Source: Acidimicrobiales bacterium
GTDB taxonomy: Bacteria > Actinomycetota > Acidimicrobiia > Acidimicrobiales > JAUJNH01
Direction of reading: 5' to 3'
NCBI GenBank assembly: GCA_030448245.1
Contig: JAUJNH010000007.1
Coordinates: 124,001 to 188,000, forward strand
Length of the DNA: 64,000 bases
Of the stretch, positions 1-8,221 are shown in pieces. Each line of letters opens with the position of its first letter. The first letter of the stretch is position 1. A program made the position numbers and the translations under genes. The notes under the pieces were generated by a model, which made no database searches, had not been told where the DNA came from, and saw only the letters and a program-made list of their open reading frames with translations.

Positions 1-366
1 CAGGCCGAGCTCGAGGGCGCTGACGGGCAGCTGCTCGAAGTAGACGGTGGCGTCGGGTGTCGTGTGGCCGTTGAAGGTGCCGCCGTTGCCCTGCACCAGC
101 TGGGCGTGGCGCAGCTTCTCGAGGCTGGCCGACCCTTCGAACATCAGGTGCTCGAAGAGGTGGGCGAAGCCCGTGCGGCCCTCCGGCTCGCTGCGGAAGC
201 CCACGTCGTAACGGGCGAGCACCGCGACCGACGGCGCGGTGCGGTCGGGGGCCAGCACCACCTTGAGCCCGTTGCCCAGCGTGCGCCGCTCGACGGGAAC
301 GTCGGGGGCCGGCAGTCGTCGGCGGGGGGCTCCGGCGGCCGCGCCGCGCTTGGGGGCGGGGGGCAT
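1..366 (-). CDS. M16 family (insulinase-like) zinc peptidase, N-terminal part, truncated by window edge
   Basis: Minus-strand translation from ATG at 366: MPPAPKRG...VPVERRTLGNGLKVVLAPDRTAPSVAVLARYDVGFRSEPEGRTGFAHLFEHLMFEGS; HLFEH is the HxxEH motif of M16 peptidases. Confidence 0.85.
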   Translation of the reverse strand, partial: MPPAPKRGAAAGAPRRRLPAPDVPVERRTLGNGLKVVLAPDRTAPSVAVLARYDVGFRSEPEGRTGFAHLFEHLMFEGSASLEKLRHAQLVQGNGGTFNGHTTPDATVYFEQLPVSALELGL

Positions 367-377
367 GCGCCGGGACG

Positions 378-1355
378 CTACCGCCGGCCCGGGGACAGGC
401 GAGCGAGGCGGGCGACCAGCACCTCGAGGGTGATCCGCTCGGAGTCGCGGCCCGGGCCGTAGGTGCGCAGGCCCCGCAGGTCGAGGTCGGCCCGGTGCAG
501 CAGCTCGACGGCCCGGGCCACGCCTGCCGGGCCCAGCCGCCCGGCCTGCGAGAGGGCCTTGCGAGCCGGGAAGGTGCTGCCCTTCAGGCCCAGCACGGCG
601 GCGGCCTGGGCCTCGTTCCTGGCCCCGCTGCCCTCGAGGCGGAGGATGCGCTGGTAGTGGCCCCAGAGCGAGGCCAGGACCACGAACGGGTGGCGGGCGT
701 GCAGGAGCCGGTGCAGGTGGTGGAGGGAGGCCGCGGCGTCACCGCCGTCGATGGCGTCGGTGAGGTCCCATGGCGCACCGCCGCCCTCGTCGCCGAGCAC
801 CGGGTCGAGGTCGGCGGCGGTGATCGTGGCGCCCTCGCCGTGGGCCGCGGCGAGCACGTCGAGGATGCCGGGCAGGCGGCCGAGGTCCTCGCCCAGGTGG
901 GTCCCGAGGCGGGCTGCCGCCTGGCGGTCGAGACGGACGGGGGCGGCCTTGAGGCGATCGGACAGCCACCCGCTGCGGGCCTTGGCCTGGCCGGGGGGGC
1001 TTGGGTCCAGGACCCTGGCGCCTGCCTTCTTGGCGGCGTCGACCAGCTTCTTGCTGTCGCCGGAGAGGACCAGGACCAGGCTGGTCTGGGGGTTGGGGTC
1101 GGCCAGGTAGGCGGCGAGCCGGCGGACGTCCTCGGCCGCCTTGAGGTGGTCCTGGGCATCGCGGACGACCACCGCCTTGTCGGCGCCGCCCAGGAAGTAG
1201 GCGTTGCAGGCCTCGACCACCGACCCGATGGTGAGCTCCTCGCCGCCCAGCTCCTCGATGTCGAGGCCGGCCGCCCGCAGCTCGCCGAGCAGGTCGTGGA
1301 GGGCGTCGGCGACGAGAGCGGGGTCGCCCTTGACGACGTAGGCCCGCTCAGGCAC
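378..1355 (-). CDS. holA: DNA polymerase III subunit delta
   Basis: 325 aa ORF with HolA-like layout (MPERAYVVKGDPALVADALHDLLGEL...; VLVLSGDSKKLVDAAKKAGARVLDPSPP); lies downstream of comEC as in many bacteria. Confidence 0.85.
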   Translation of the reverse strand: MPERAYVVKGDPALVADALHDLLGELRAAGLDIEELGGEELTIGSVVEACNAYFLGGADKAVVVRDAQDHLKAAEDVRRLAAYLADPNPQTSLVLVLSGDSKKLVDAAKKAGARVLDPSPPGQAKARSGWLSDRLKAAPVRLDRQAAARLGTHLGEDLGRLPGILDVLAAAHGEGATITAADLDPVLGDEGGGAPWDLTDAIDGGDAAASLHHLHRLLHARHPFVVLASLWGHYQRILRLEGSGARNEAQAAAVLGLKGSTFPARKALSQAGRLGPAGVARAVELLHRADLDLRGLRTYGPGRDSERITLEVLVARLARLSPGRR

Positions 1356-2226
1356 CGGCGACCTCGGCGTCCCGGCCCGCCTGCTCGACGTTGGCCAGGC
1401 GAGCCGACAGGAGGGCTTCGAGGACGACGGCCACCCGCTTGGCGCCCTGCACGTCGTGCACCCGGACGATCCGGCAGCCCCGGGCGACGCCGAGGGCGTG
1501 GGCGGCGTGGCTGGCCAGCCGCCGCTCGTCGATCTCGAGGTCGAGCAGGGCCCCGAGGAAGCGCTTGTTCGACGCGCTGAGCAGCACTGGCAGCCCCAGG
1601 TCGGCCAGCGCCGCCGACTCCCGGAGGAGGGCCAGCGACTGCCGCGGCGTCTTCCCGAGGTCGAGGCCGGCGTCGACGACGATGCGGTCGGCTGCGACCC
1701 CGGCGGCCCGGGCCCTGGCCGCCCGCTCCGCGAGGAAGGCCCGCACCTCGCCCGCCAGGTCGGCGTACTCGGGGTTCGGGTCGGCGACCCGGGGCTGCAG
1801 GCGGATGTGGGTGGCCACCACCGTGGCTCCGGCGGTGGCCGCGGCGGGCAGGTAGTCGGGGTCGGCGAACCCGCTGATGTCGTTGCCCACGACGGCGCCG
1901 GCGGCGCAGGCCGCGGCCAGCACCTTCGACCGCCAGGTGTCGACCGACAGCGGCACCTCGAACCGGGCCCGCAGCGCCTCGATCGCCGGCACCACCCGGT
2001 CCAGCTCCTCCTCCTCGCCGACCTCCGGCCCGGGGCCCGCCTTGACGCCGCCGACGTCGAGGAGGTCGGCGCCCTCGGCGACCAGCCGGTCGGCCCGGGT
2101 CAAAAAGGCGTCGAGGGCGAAGTGGGCCCCGGCGTCGAAGAACGAGTCCCGCGTGCGGTTGAGGATCCCCATCACCAGCGTGCGCGTGGTGAGGTCGTGC
2201 TCGGTGGAGCCGAGGCGGAGGCGCAC
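1348..2226 (-). CDS. Dihydropteroate synthase-like protein (FolP2-type)
   Basis: GTG start about 2226: VRLRLGSTEHDLTTRTLVMGILNRTRDSFFDAG...DLLDVGGVKAGPGPEV...PLSVDTWRSKVLAAACAAGAVVGNDISG...VDAGLDLGKTPRQSL...RIVRVHDV; DHPS signature motifs, with DVGGVKAGPG typical of the actinobacterial FolP2 subgroup. Confidence 0.8.
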   Translation of the reverse strand: MRLRLGSTEHDLTTRTLVMGILNRTRDSFFDAGAHFALDAFLTRADRLVAEGADLLDVGGVKAGPGPEVGEEEELDRVVPAIEALRARFEVPLSVDTWRSKVLAAACAAGAVVGNDISGFADPDYLPAAATAGATVVATHIRLQPRVADPNPEYADLAGEVRAFLAERAARARAAGVAADRIVVDAGLDLGKTPRQSLALLRESAALADLGLPVLLSASNKRFLGALLDLEIDERRLASHAAHALGVARGCRIVRVHDVQGAKRVAVVLEALLSARLANVEQAGRDAEVAGA

Positions 2227-2303
2227 GCCCTTCGACGCTAGCGGCGCCGCCGGTGCCCACCTCGGGCCCGTGCGGGTGGGCAGGGCGGGCACTCGCGCGG
2301 GGT

Positions 2304-4101
2304 TCACGTGTCGCCGGTGCGGGTGACCTCGAGGGCGCCGGCCGGACGGGACGTGACGGTGAAGGGTCCGACCCGGACCTGGTCGCCCACCGGGAACGGG
2401 CGGAGGCCGGCGACGTCGAGGCGGGCTGGTCCGGCGAGGGTGACGACGTCGTGGCGGTCCAGCAGGGCGGCCAGCGGGGCGAGGACGCGCGGGCCGCTGC
2501 CGGTGGCGACCACGAGGTCGATGCGGTGGACCCGGCGGAGCCGCAGGGCCGTGAGCACGCGGGCCGGGTCGCCCCCCTCGAGCGCCGCCACGGTGACGCC
2601 CTCGGCCCGCCACAGCCGCAGTCCCAGGGCGGCGCGGTCGTCGATCAGGTCGCGAGGACCGGCGGCGGCCGCCACCACCGACGGCACCAGCAGCACGGCG
2701 GCGGCGGCCAGCCCGAGGCTGCGTGGGCTGGGCCGCCTTGCGTCCTTCCGCCGCACCGCCCACCAGGCCAGGCCGCCGGCCAAGGCGAGCGGCACGGCCC
2801 CGACGGGTGCCAGCGGGAGGCGGGCGGCCACGCCGGCGACGGTCACCAGCCAGGCGAGCAGGAGCCGGGTGGGCAGGTGGAGGACCCACGCCACCGGTCC
2901 TCCCAGCAGGCCGGCGGCGACGCCGCCCGTCAGGCCCCACACCATGACCGGTCCGGCTGCCGGCACGGCCAGGGCGTTGGCCGGCACCGACGCCGGCGCC
3001 AGCCCGCCGAGCGTGAGCAGGAGGGGGGCCGTGGCCGCCTGGGCCGCCAGCGTGGCTGCCACCGCGTCGCGCAGGGCCGCGGGCCCGGGCAGGCGGGCGG
3101 CCAGCGGGCGGGCCCACAGGGCCAGGCCCACGACGGCGGCCACCGAGAGGCGGAAGCCGAGGCGGTGCACGAGCATCGGGTCGACCAGGACCAGGGCGGC
3201 GACCGCCAGCGACACCAGCCGCAGGGCCGAGGCTTCGACCCCGAGCGTGCCGGCCAGCAGGGCGAGGGCGGCCATGGCCGTGGCCCGCAGCACCGACGGC
3301 TCCCAGCGCACGGCGGTGCCGAACAGGCCCAGCACGACCAGGGCGGCGACGAGGCGCCCTCGCAGGCCGAGCCGGCCGAGGACCGGGCCGACCGCGGCCA
3401 GGGCGAAGGCCACGTTCTGGCCGGAGACGGCCAGCAGGTGGGTGAGGCCGGCGGCCTGGAAGTCGGCCTCGACCTCGGGGGGCTCGTCGCGGTCGTCGCC
3501 CACCACCAGGCCGGTCCACAGGCCGCGCCGGTCCTCGGGCAGGGCGACGGCGCCCCGGGCCAGCGTGCGGCGCATGGCGTTGGCCGCCCGGATCCAGGGC
3601 CGGCCCGCCCCGGTGGGCCGGCACGAGGTGACGGTGAGGCGAGCCGACACGTGGCGCGCCGCCAGCCTGGCCCGGGACCCCCCGGCCGGGGGCGCCAGGG
3701 TGCCTGCCGCCTCGACCCGCTCGCCGGCCAGGCGCGGGCGGAGGCAGCCGCCGGCGGCGCCAAAGGCGAGGGCGTCGACGGTGGCGGCCGCCAGCCAGCC
3801 GCAGCTGGGTCCGGACGGCGCCGCCGCCCGGCGCCGGGTCGGTGACCAGCGTGGCCTCCCCGGCCCACCGGCCGGGCGGCGGCGGCTGGACCCCGGCCCA
3901 CGACCGGGCCCCGAGCACCGCGGCCAGGACCAGGCAGGCCGCTCCCAGGAGCAGCGGCCGTGAGGCGGCGGCCGCCACTGCGCAGCCCAGCAGCGCCCCG
4001 ACCAGGGCGAGCCACCCGGCGCCGGCAGGGGGCAGCAGCCTCGAGACCAGGGCGCCAGCCATGACCAGCACGGCCAGCACGACGCAGTGCCGGTCCTCCA
4101 C
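2304..4101 (-). pseudogene. comEC: ComEC/Rec2 family competence membrane protein, apparently frameshifted near 3785-3800
   Basis: N-terminus MEDRHCVVLAVLVMAGALVSRLLPP...GEATLVTDPAPGGGAVRTQLRLAGG is in one frame (ORF ending 1348); the continuation AAATVDALAFGAAGGCLRPRLAGERVEAAG...QAAGLTHLLAVSGQNVAFALAAVGPVLGRLGLRGR (ComEC motif) is in another frame (ORF 2304..4244). Confidence 0.75.
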
Positions 4102-4104
4102 CCG

Positions 4105-4803
4105 CTACACCCGCACCAGGGGGCGGAGGCGCTCGAGGCGGGCCGGACCGATGCCGGGAACCTCGAGGAGGTCGTCGATGCGGCGGAACCCGCCGTTCTC
4201 GTTGCGCCAGGTGATGATGGCGGCCGCCGTGGCCGGGCCGACACCCGGCAGGGTGTCCAGCTCGTCGGGCGTGGCCCGGTTGAGGTCGACCGGCGCCGTC
4301 CGGCCTGCAGCCGCGGGTCCGCTGGTCCCGCTCGGCCCGGGCGTCGGGAGGGGGGGCTCCCCCGCTCGCGGCACCCGCACCTGCTCGCCGTCGGCGACCA
4401 CCCGGGCCTGGTTCAGGCTGGCCACCTCGGCGTCGGGCGTGGTCCCGCCGGCGGCCGAGACGGCATCGAACACCCGGGCGCCGGACCGCAGGCGGACCAG
4501 CCCGGGTCGGGCCACCGCTCCCGCCACGTCGACCACCACCTCCTCGCCCGCTCGATCGGCCGCCGTGGTCGTGGAAGCCCCCGACCCGGTGGGCTCGCCC
4601 GGGGCGGGGACGGCCGACGGGAGGGCCAGGGTGACGGGCCGGGACGGGCGGAGGACCACGACCCCGGCGGCCACGGCGGCGGCGGCGAGCACGGCCAGGA
4701 CGGCCGCGGGACGGAAGGCAATGCGCCGTCGGAGGTCGTCGAGCGACGTCCTCCACGGCGGCTGGCCGGCCGGCGGCAGCGGCGGCAACGGGGCGTCGGG
4801 CAT
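4105..4803 (-). CDS. comEA: ComEA family DNA-binding protein (SLBB + helix-hairpin-helix)
   Basis: N-terminal TM, VDVAGAVARPGLVRLRSGARVFDAVSAAGG (SLBB), then VDLNRATPDELDTLPGVGPATAAAIITWRNENGGFRRIDDLLEVPGIGPARLERLRPLV (HhH). Confidence 0.93.
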   Translation of the reverse strand: MPDAPLPPLPPAGQPPWRTSLDDLRRRIAFRPAAVLAVLAAAAVAAGVVVLRPSRPVTLALPSAVPAPGEPTGSGASTTTAADRAGEEVVVDVAGAVARPGLVRLRSGARVFDAVSAAGGTTPDAEVASLNQARVVADGEQVRVPRAGEPPLPTPGPSGTSGPAAAGRTAPVDLNRATPDELDTLPGVGPATAAAIITWRNENGGFRRIDDLLEVPGIGPARLERLRPLVRV

Positions 4804-4966
4804 CGCGCCAACTCCTCAGGGACGGAACCGGTCGTCCAGCGAGGGGGAAGCGCCTTGGTTGCAACGGTAGCCCGTGTGCCTCGGGCACGTCCGGCGCCAT
4901 TCCTCCGCCGGGAGCGGCCGGCGCGGCTCCGCCCGCCCCGGGAAGGACCATCACGCCGGGCGGAGC

Positions 4967-5293
4967 TCAGGCGTGCGGCGGGCAGCCCCAGCCCAGGGTG
5001 CGGCGGGCCTCCCAGTCGGCCTGGATCTCCTCGGGCAGGCGGCGGTAGGCGGCGTCGTGGCCCCAGCCGTCGAGGCGCAGCAGCAGGTACCGGCCCAGGT
5101 AGCCGGCCAGGAAGCGGAGCACGCCCCGCTCCCGGTACTGGCGCACGTGCACCAGCTCGTGGGCCAGCAGGTAGCGGTCATCCTCGTGGCCCGTGCGCAC
5201 CATGACGAACCGGCCGAGGGTCATGGCGTCGGCTCCGGGCGGCACCGGGCCGCCCACGACCAGCACCGCCCCCTCGTGGCGGACCAGGCGCAT
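4967..5293 (-). CDS. Small HExxH-containing putative metallopeptidase-like protein
   Basis: 108 aa ORF with RYLLAHELVHVRQYRERG (HELVH zinc-binding motif), resembling DUF4157-type proteins. Confidence 0.6.
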   Translation of the reverse strand: MRLVRHEGAVLVVGGPVPPGADAMTLGRFVMVRTGHEDDRYLLAHELVHVRQYRERGVLRFLAGYLGRYLLLRLDGWGHDAAYRRLPEEIQADWEARRTLGWGCPPHA

Positions 5294-5300
5294 CGGCGGC

Positions 5301-6050
5301 TCAGAACAGGGCCGCGGTGAGGCGCTTGCGCCAGGCCGTGGTGCGGGGGTCCTCGGGGCCCAGCACCTCGAGCAGGTCGAGGAACTCCTTGCGGGCGCCC
5401 TCGTCGGCCTTCACCTGGCCCAGCAGCTCGCCGAGGCGGGCGTCCACGTCGCCCGGCAGCTCGGGGTTGCGGGCCCGCGCCTTGAGGTGGCGGACCTCGG
5501 GGGTCTCCGGCACCTTGTTGAGCAGGGCCACCGCCTCGTCGCCGTCGCCCTGCTCGACCAGCAGCTCGGCCAGCGCCAGGGTGGCGGCCAGGTGCCCGGG
5601 CTCGAGCTCGAGCGCCTGCCGCAGCGAGGCCTCGCCTCCGGCGGCCACCAGCGCGTCGGCCGGGCTCTGGACCGGCGCCAGGCCGGCCACGAACTCGCGG
5701 ACCCCGGCCTCGGGCAGCGCCCCGACGAACTGGTCGACGACCTGGCCCTGGCTGATGGCGAAGACGGCCGGGATCGACTGGACCTTGAACATCATCGCCA
5801 CCTGCGGGCTGGCGTCGACGTCGACCTTCGCCAGCTCGACCGCCCCGCCGGTCTCGGCGACCACCCGCTCGAGGACGGGCCCCAGCTGGCGGCACGGTCC
5901 GCACCACGCAGCCCACAGGTCGACCACCACGGGCACCTCGAACGATCGCTCGTAGACGGCGGACTGGAAGGTCGCATCGGTCACGTCGAGGGCCACGAGA
6001 GGGCGAACGTACACGGGGCCAGCCGTGTTCCAGACCAGGTCCGCCACCAC
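5301..6050 (-). CDS. Thioredoxin/YbbN-like co-chaperone (thioredoxin domain + TPR-like C-terminus)
   Basis: VVVDLWAAWCGPCRQLGPVLERVVAET...; WCGPC active site and helical C-terminal repeats (LRQALELEPGHLAATLALAELLVEQGD). Start may be a downstream GTG. Confidence 0.88.
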   Translation of the reverse strand: MVADLVWNTAGPVYVRPLVALDVTDATFQSAVYERSFEVPVVVDLWAAWCGPCRQLGPVLERVVAETGGAVELAKVDVDASPQVAMMFKVQSIPAVFAISQGQVVDQFVGALPEAGVREFVAGLAPVQSPADALVAAGGEASLRQALELEPGHLAATLALAELLVEQGDGDEAVALLNKVPETPEVRHLKARARNPELPGDVDARLGELLGQVKADEGARKEFLDLLEVLGPEDPRTTAWRKRLTAALF

Positions 6051-6073
6051 ACCCGGTCGCTAACGTCCGACGC

Positions 6074-7105
6074 ATGCGCGAGGCGGTCGGCATCGACGCC
6101 GGGAACGTCACCCGTTGGTTCGCCGAGCACGTGCCGGGCGTCAGCCCGCCGCTCGACTTCCTCCTCGTCGCCGGTGGGCGCTCGAACCTCACGTTCAAGG
6201 TCACCGACCAGGCCGGTCAGGCCTGGGTGCTGCGCCGCCCGCCGACCGGCCACGTGCTGCCCACGGCCCACGACATGGCGAGGGAGCACCGCATCATCTC
6301 GGCGCTGGCGCCCACGGCGGTGCCGGTGCCGTCGCCGGTGGGCCTGTGCACGGACCAGTCGGTGAACGGTGCCCCGTTCTTCGTGATGAGCTACCTCGAC
6401 GGGCACGTGCTGCGCGACGCGAAGATCGCCGAGACCCTCTACACGCCGGAGCAGCGGCGGGCCATCGGGTTCACCCTGGCCGACGTCCTGGCCGACCTGC
6501 ACGCGCTCGACGTGGACGCGGTCGGATTGGGAGACCTGGGCCGCCGCGACGGCTACGTCGCCCGCCAGCTGCAGCGCTGGTACGGGCAGTTCCAGGCCTC
6601 GACCCGGGAGACGGGGCGGGTCGTGCCGCTGGTCGACTCGGTGCACGACCGGCTGGCCGCCGCTGTGCCGGAGCAGCAGGGCGCCACGATCGTGCACGGC
6701 GACTACCGGCTCGACAACACTCTGCTCGACGACCAGGGCGCGCTGCTGGGGGTGCTCGACTGGGAGATCTGCACGCTGGGCGACCCCCTGGCCGACGTGG
6801 GCCTCCTGATGGTCTACTGGGCCGAGCCCGGCGACCCGTCGACGGCGCTCGACGTGGCGCCCACCACGGCCGGCGGCTTCCCCACCCGGGCCGAGATGAA
6901 GGCCCGCTACGCCGACCGGTCCGGCCGCGACGTCGACGTGCTCGACTTCTACGTGGCGTTCGGGTACTGGAAGCTGGCGTGCATCCTGGAGGGCGTCTTC
7001 ACCCGCTACACCGCCGGCTCGGGAGGCGGCGACCAGACCGGCTTCGACGCCTACGCGGCCCAGGTGGCCGTGCTCGCCCAGGCGGCCGACGCCAGGCTCG
7101 GCTGA
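6074..7105 (+). CDS. Phosphotransferase family protein (APH/ACAD10-like kinase fold)
   Basis: GGRSNLTFKVTDQAGQAWVLRRPPTGHVLPTAHDMAREHRI...IVHGDYRLDNTLLDDQGALLGVLDWEICTLGDPLADVG (HGDxxxDN and DWE motifs). Confidence 0.9.
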   Translation: MREAVGIDAGNVTRWFAEHVPGVSPPLDFLLVAGGRSNLTFKVTDQAGQAWVLRRPPTGHVLPTAHDMAREHRIISALAPTAVPVPSPVGLCTDQSVNGAPFFVMSYLDGHVLRDAKIAETLYTPEQRRAIGFTLADVLADLHALDVDAVGLGDLGRRDGYVARQLQRWYGQFQASTRETGRVVPLVDSVHDRLAAAVPEQQGATIVHGDYRLDNTLLDDQGALLGVLDWEICTLGDPLADVGLLMVYWAEPGDPSTALDVAPTTAGGFPTRAEMKARYADRSGRDVDVLDFYVAFGYWKLACILEGVFTRYTAGSGGGDQTGFDAYAAQVAVLAQAADARLG

Positions 7106-7133
7106 TCCGCCCCCCGGGCCGTAGGGTCTGCGC

Positions 7134-7997
7134 GTGGCCCTGTACGAGCTGTTCGCCCAGCCGCCCCGCATGGACCGGGTGCTGATCCTGGGCCTCGAAG
7201 GCTGGATCGACGCCGGGGCAGGCGGCGCTCAGGCCATGGCTGCGGTGCTGGCCGACACCACGACCGAGGTCATCGGCGCGTTCGACGGCGACGCCCTGAT
7301 CGACGCCCGGGCCCGGCGGCCGATGGTTCAGCTCACCGACGGGGTGCACGACGCCATCACCTGGCCCGCCATCGAGGTGCGGGCCGGGACCGACCGCTTC
7401 GGCACCGGGCTAGTGCTGCTCACCGGGCCCGAGCCCGACCTCCGCTGGCACGCGTTCACCGAGGACGTGCTGCAGCTGGCCGCCAACCTGTCGGTCACCA
7501 TGACGGTCGGCTTCGGCGCCTTCCCTGCCCCGGTCCCCCACACCCGGCCCGTGCGCCTGGCGGCCACGGCCACGTCGCGCGAGCTGGCCGACGGGGTCGG
7601 CTTCGTGCCGGGCACCATCGACGTCCCCGGTGGCATCCACGCCGCCATCGAGCAGGCCATGGGCGCCGAGGGCCGTCCGGCCACCGGCCTGTGGGCCCGG
7701 GTGCCCCACTACATCGCCAACCTCCCCTACCCGGCGGCGTCGGTGGCCATCCTCGACGGCCTGCGCTTCGTGGCCGGCGTCGACATCAACGCAAGCGAGC
7801 TGCAGGCCGCCTCGGCGGTCACGAACTCCCGGATCGACTCGCTGATCTCCAACAGCGACCAGCACTCCTCGATGCTGCAGGCGCTCGAGCAGCAGTGGGA
7901 CGCCGACCTGGGCCGGATCTCCGGCCCCATGCCGACGGACCTCCCGAGCGGCGACGAGCTGGCCGACGAGCTGGAGCGGTTCCTCCGAGATCAGTAG
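7134..7997 (+). CDS. PAC2 family (proteasome assembly chaperone-like) protein
   Basis: RVLILGLEGWIDAGAGGAQAMAAVLADTTTEVIGAFDGDALIDARARRPMVQLTDGVHDAITWP; PAC2-type N-terminus. Confidence 0.85.
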   Translation: MALYELFAQPPRMDRVLILGLEGWIDAGAGGAQAMAAVLADTTTEVIGAFDGDALIDARARRPMVQLTDGVHDAITWPAIEVRAGTDRFGTGLVLLTGPEPDLRWHAFTEDVLQLAANLSVTMTVGFGAFPAPVPHTRPVRLAATATSRELADGVGFVPGTIDVPGGIHAAIEQAMGAEGRPATGLWARVPHYIANLPYPAASVAILDGLRFVAGVDINASELQAASAVTNSRIDSLISNSDQHSSMLQALEQQWDADLGRISGPMPTDLPSGDELADELERFLRDQ

Positions 7998-8056
7998 TGA
8001 CATTTCGCCGGAAACGGCGGTGACCTTGGTTAGCGCAGCGGGAACGGGGAACAGCC

Positions 8057-8221
8057 GTGAGCATGAACCTCGTCTTGTGGATCGTGGCCGTCATCATCGG
8101 CATCATCGGCATCGTCCAGCTGCTGCAGGGGCAGATCATCCTCGGGATCGTGCTGCTGGTCGTCGCCTGCCTCGTCGGCCCTGGTGGCTACAGCATCTTC
8201 CGCCGGAGCGCCCACCGCTGA
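8057..8221 (+). CDS. Small GPGG-motif membrane protein
   Basis: Not in the ORF track (<60 aa). GTG 8057 or ATG 8063: (VS)MNLVLWIVAVIIGIIGIVQLLQGQIILGIVLLVVACLVGPGGYSIFRRSAHR*; two hydrophobic segments and GPGGY. Confidence 0.7.
   Translation: MSMNLVLWIVAVIIGIIGIVQLLQGQIILGIVLLVVACLVGPGGYSIFRRSAHR

Noticed and set aside
1348-4101. 917-aa ORF as a ComEC-DHPS fusion protein
   Set aside because: The middle is Arg/Pro-rich out-of-frame translation; the competence domain is in another frame, so this is a frameshifted comEC plus a separate folP-like gene.
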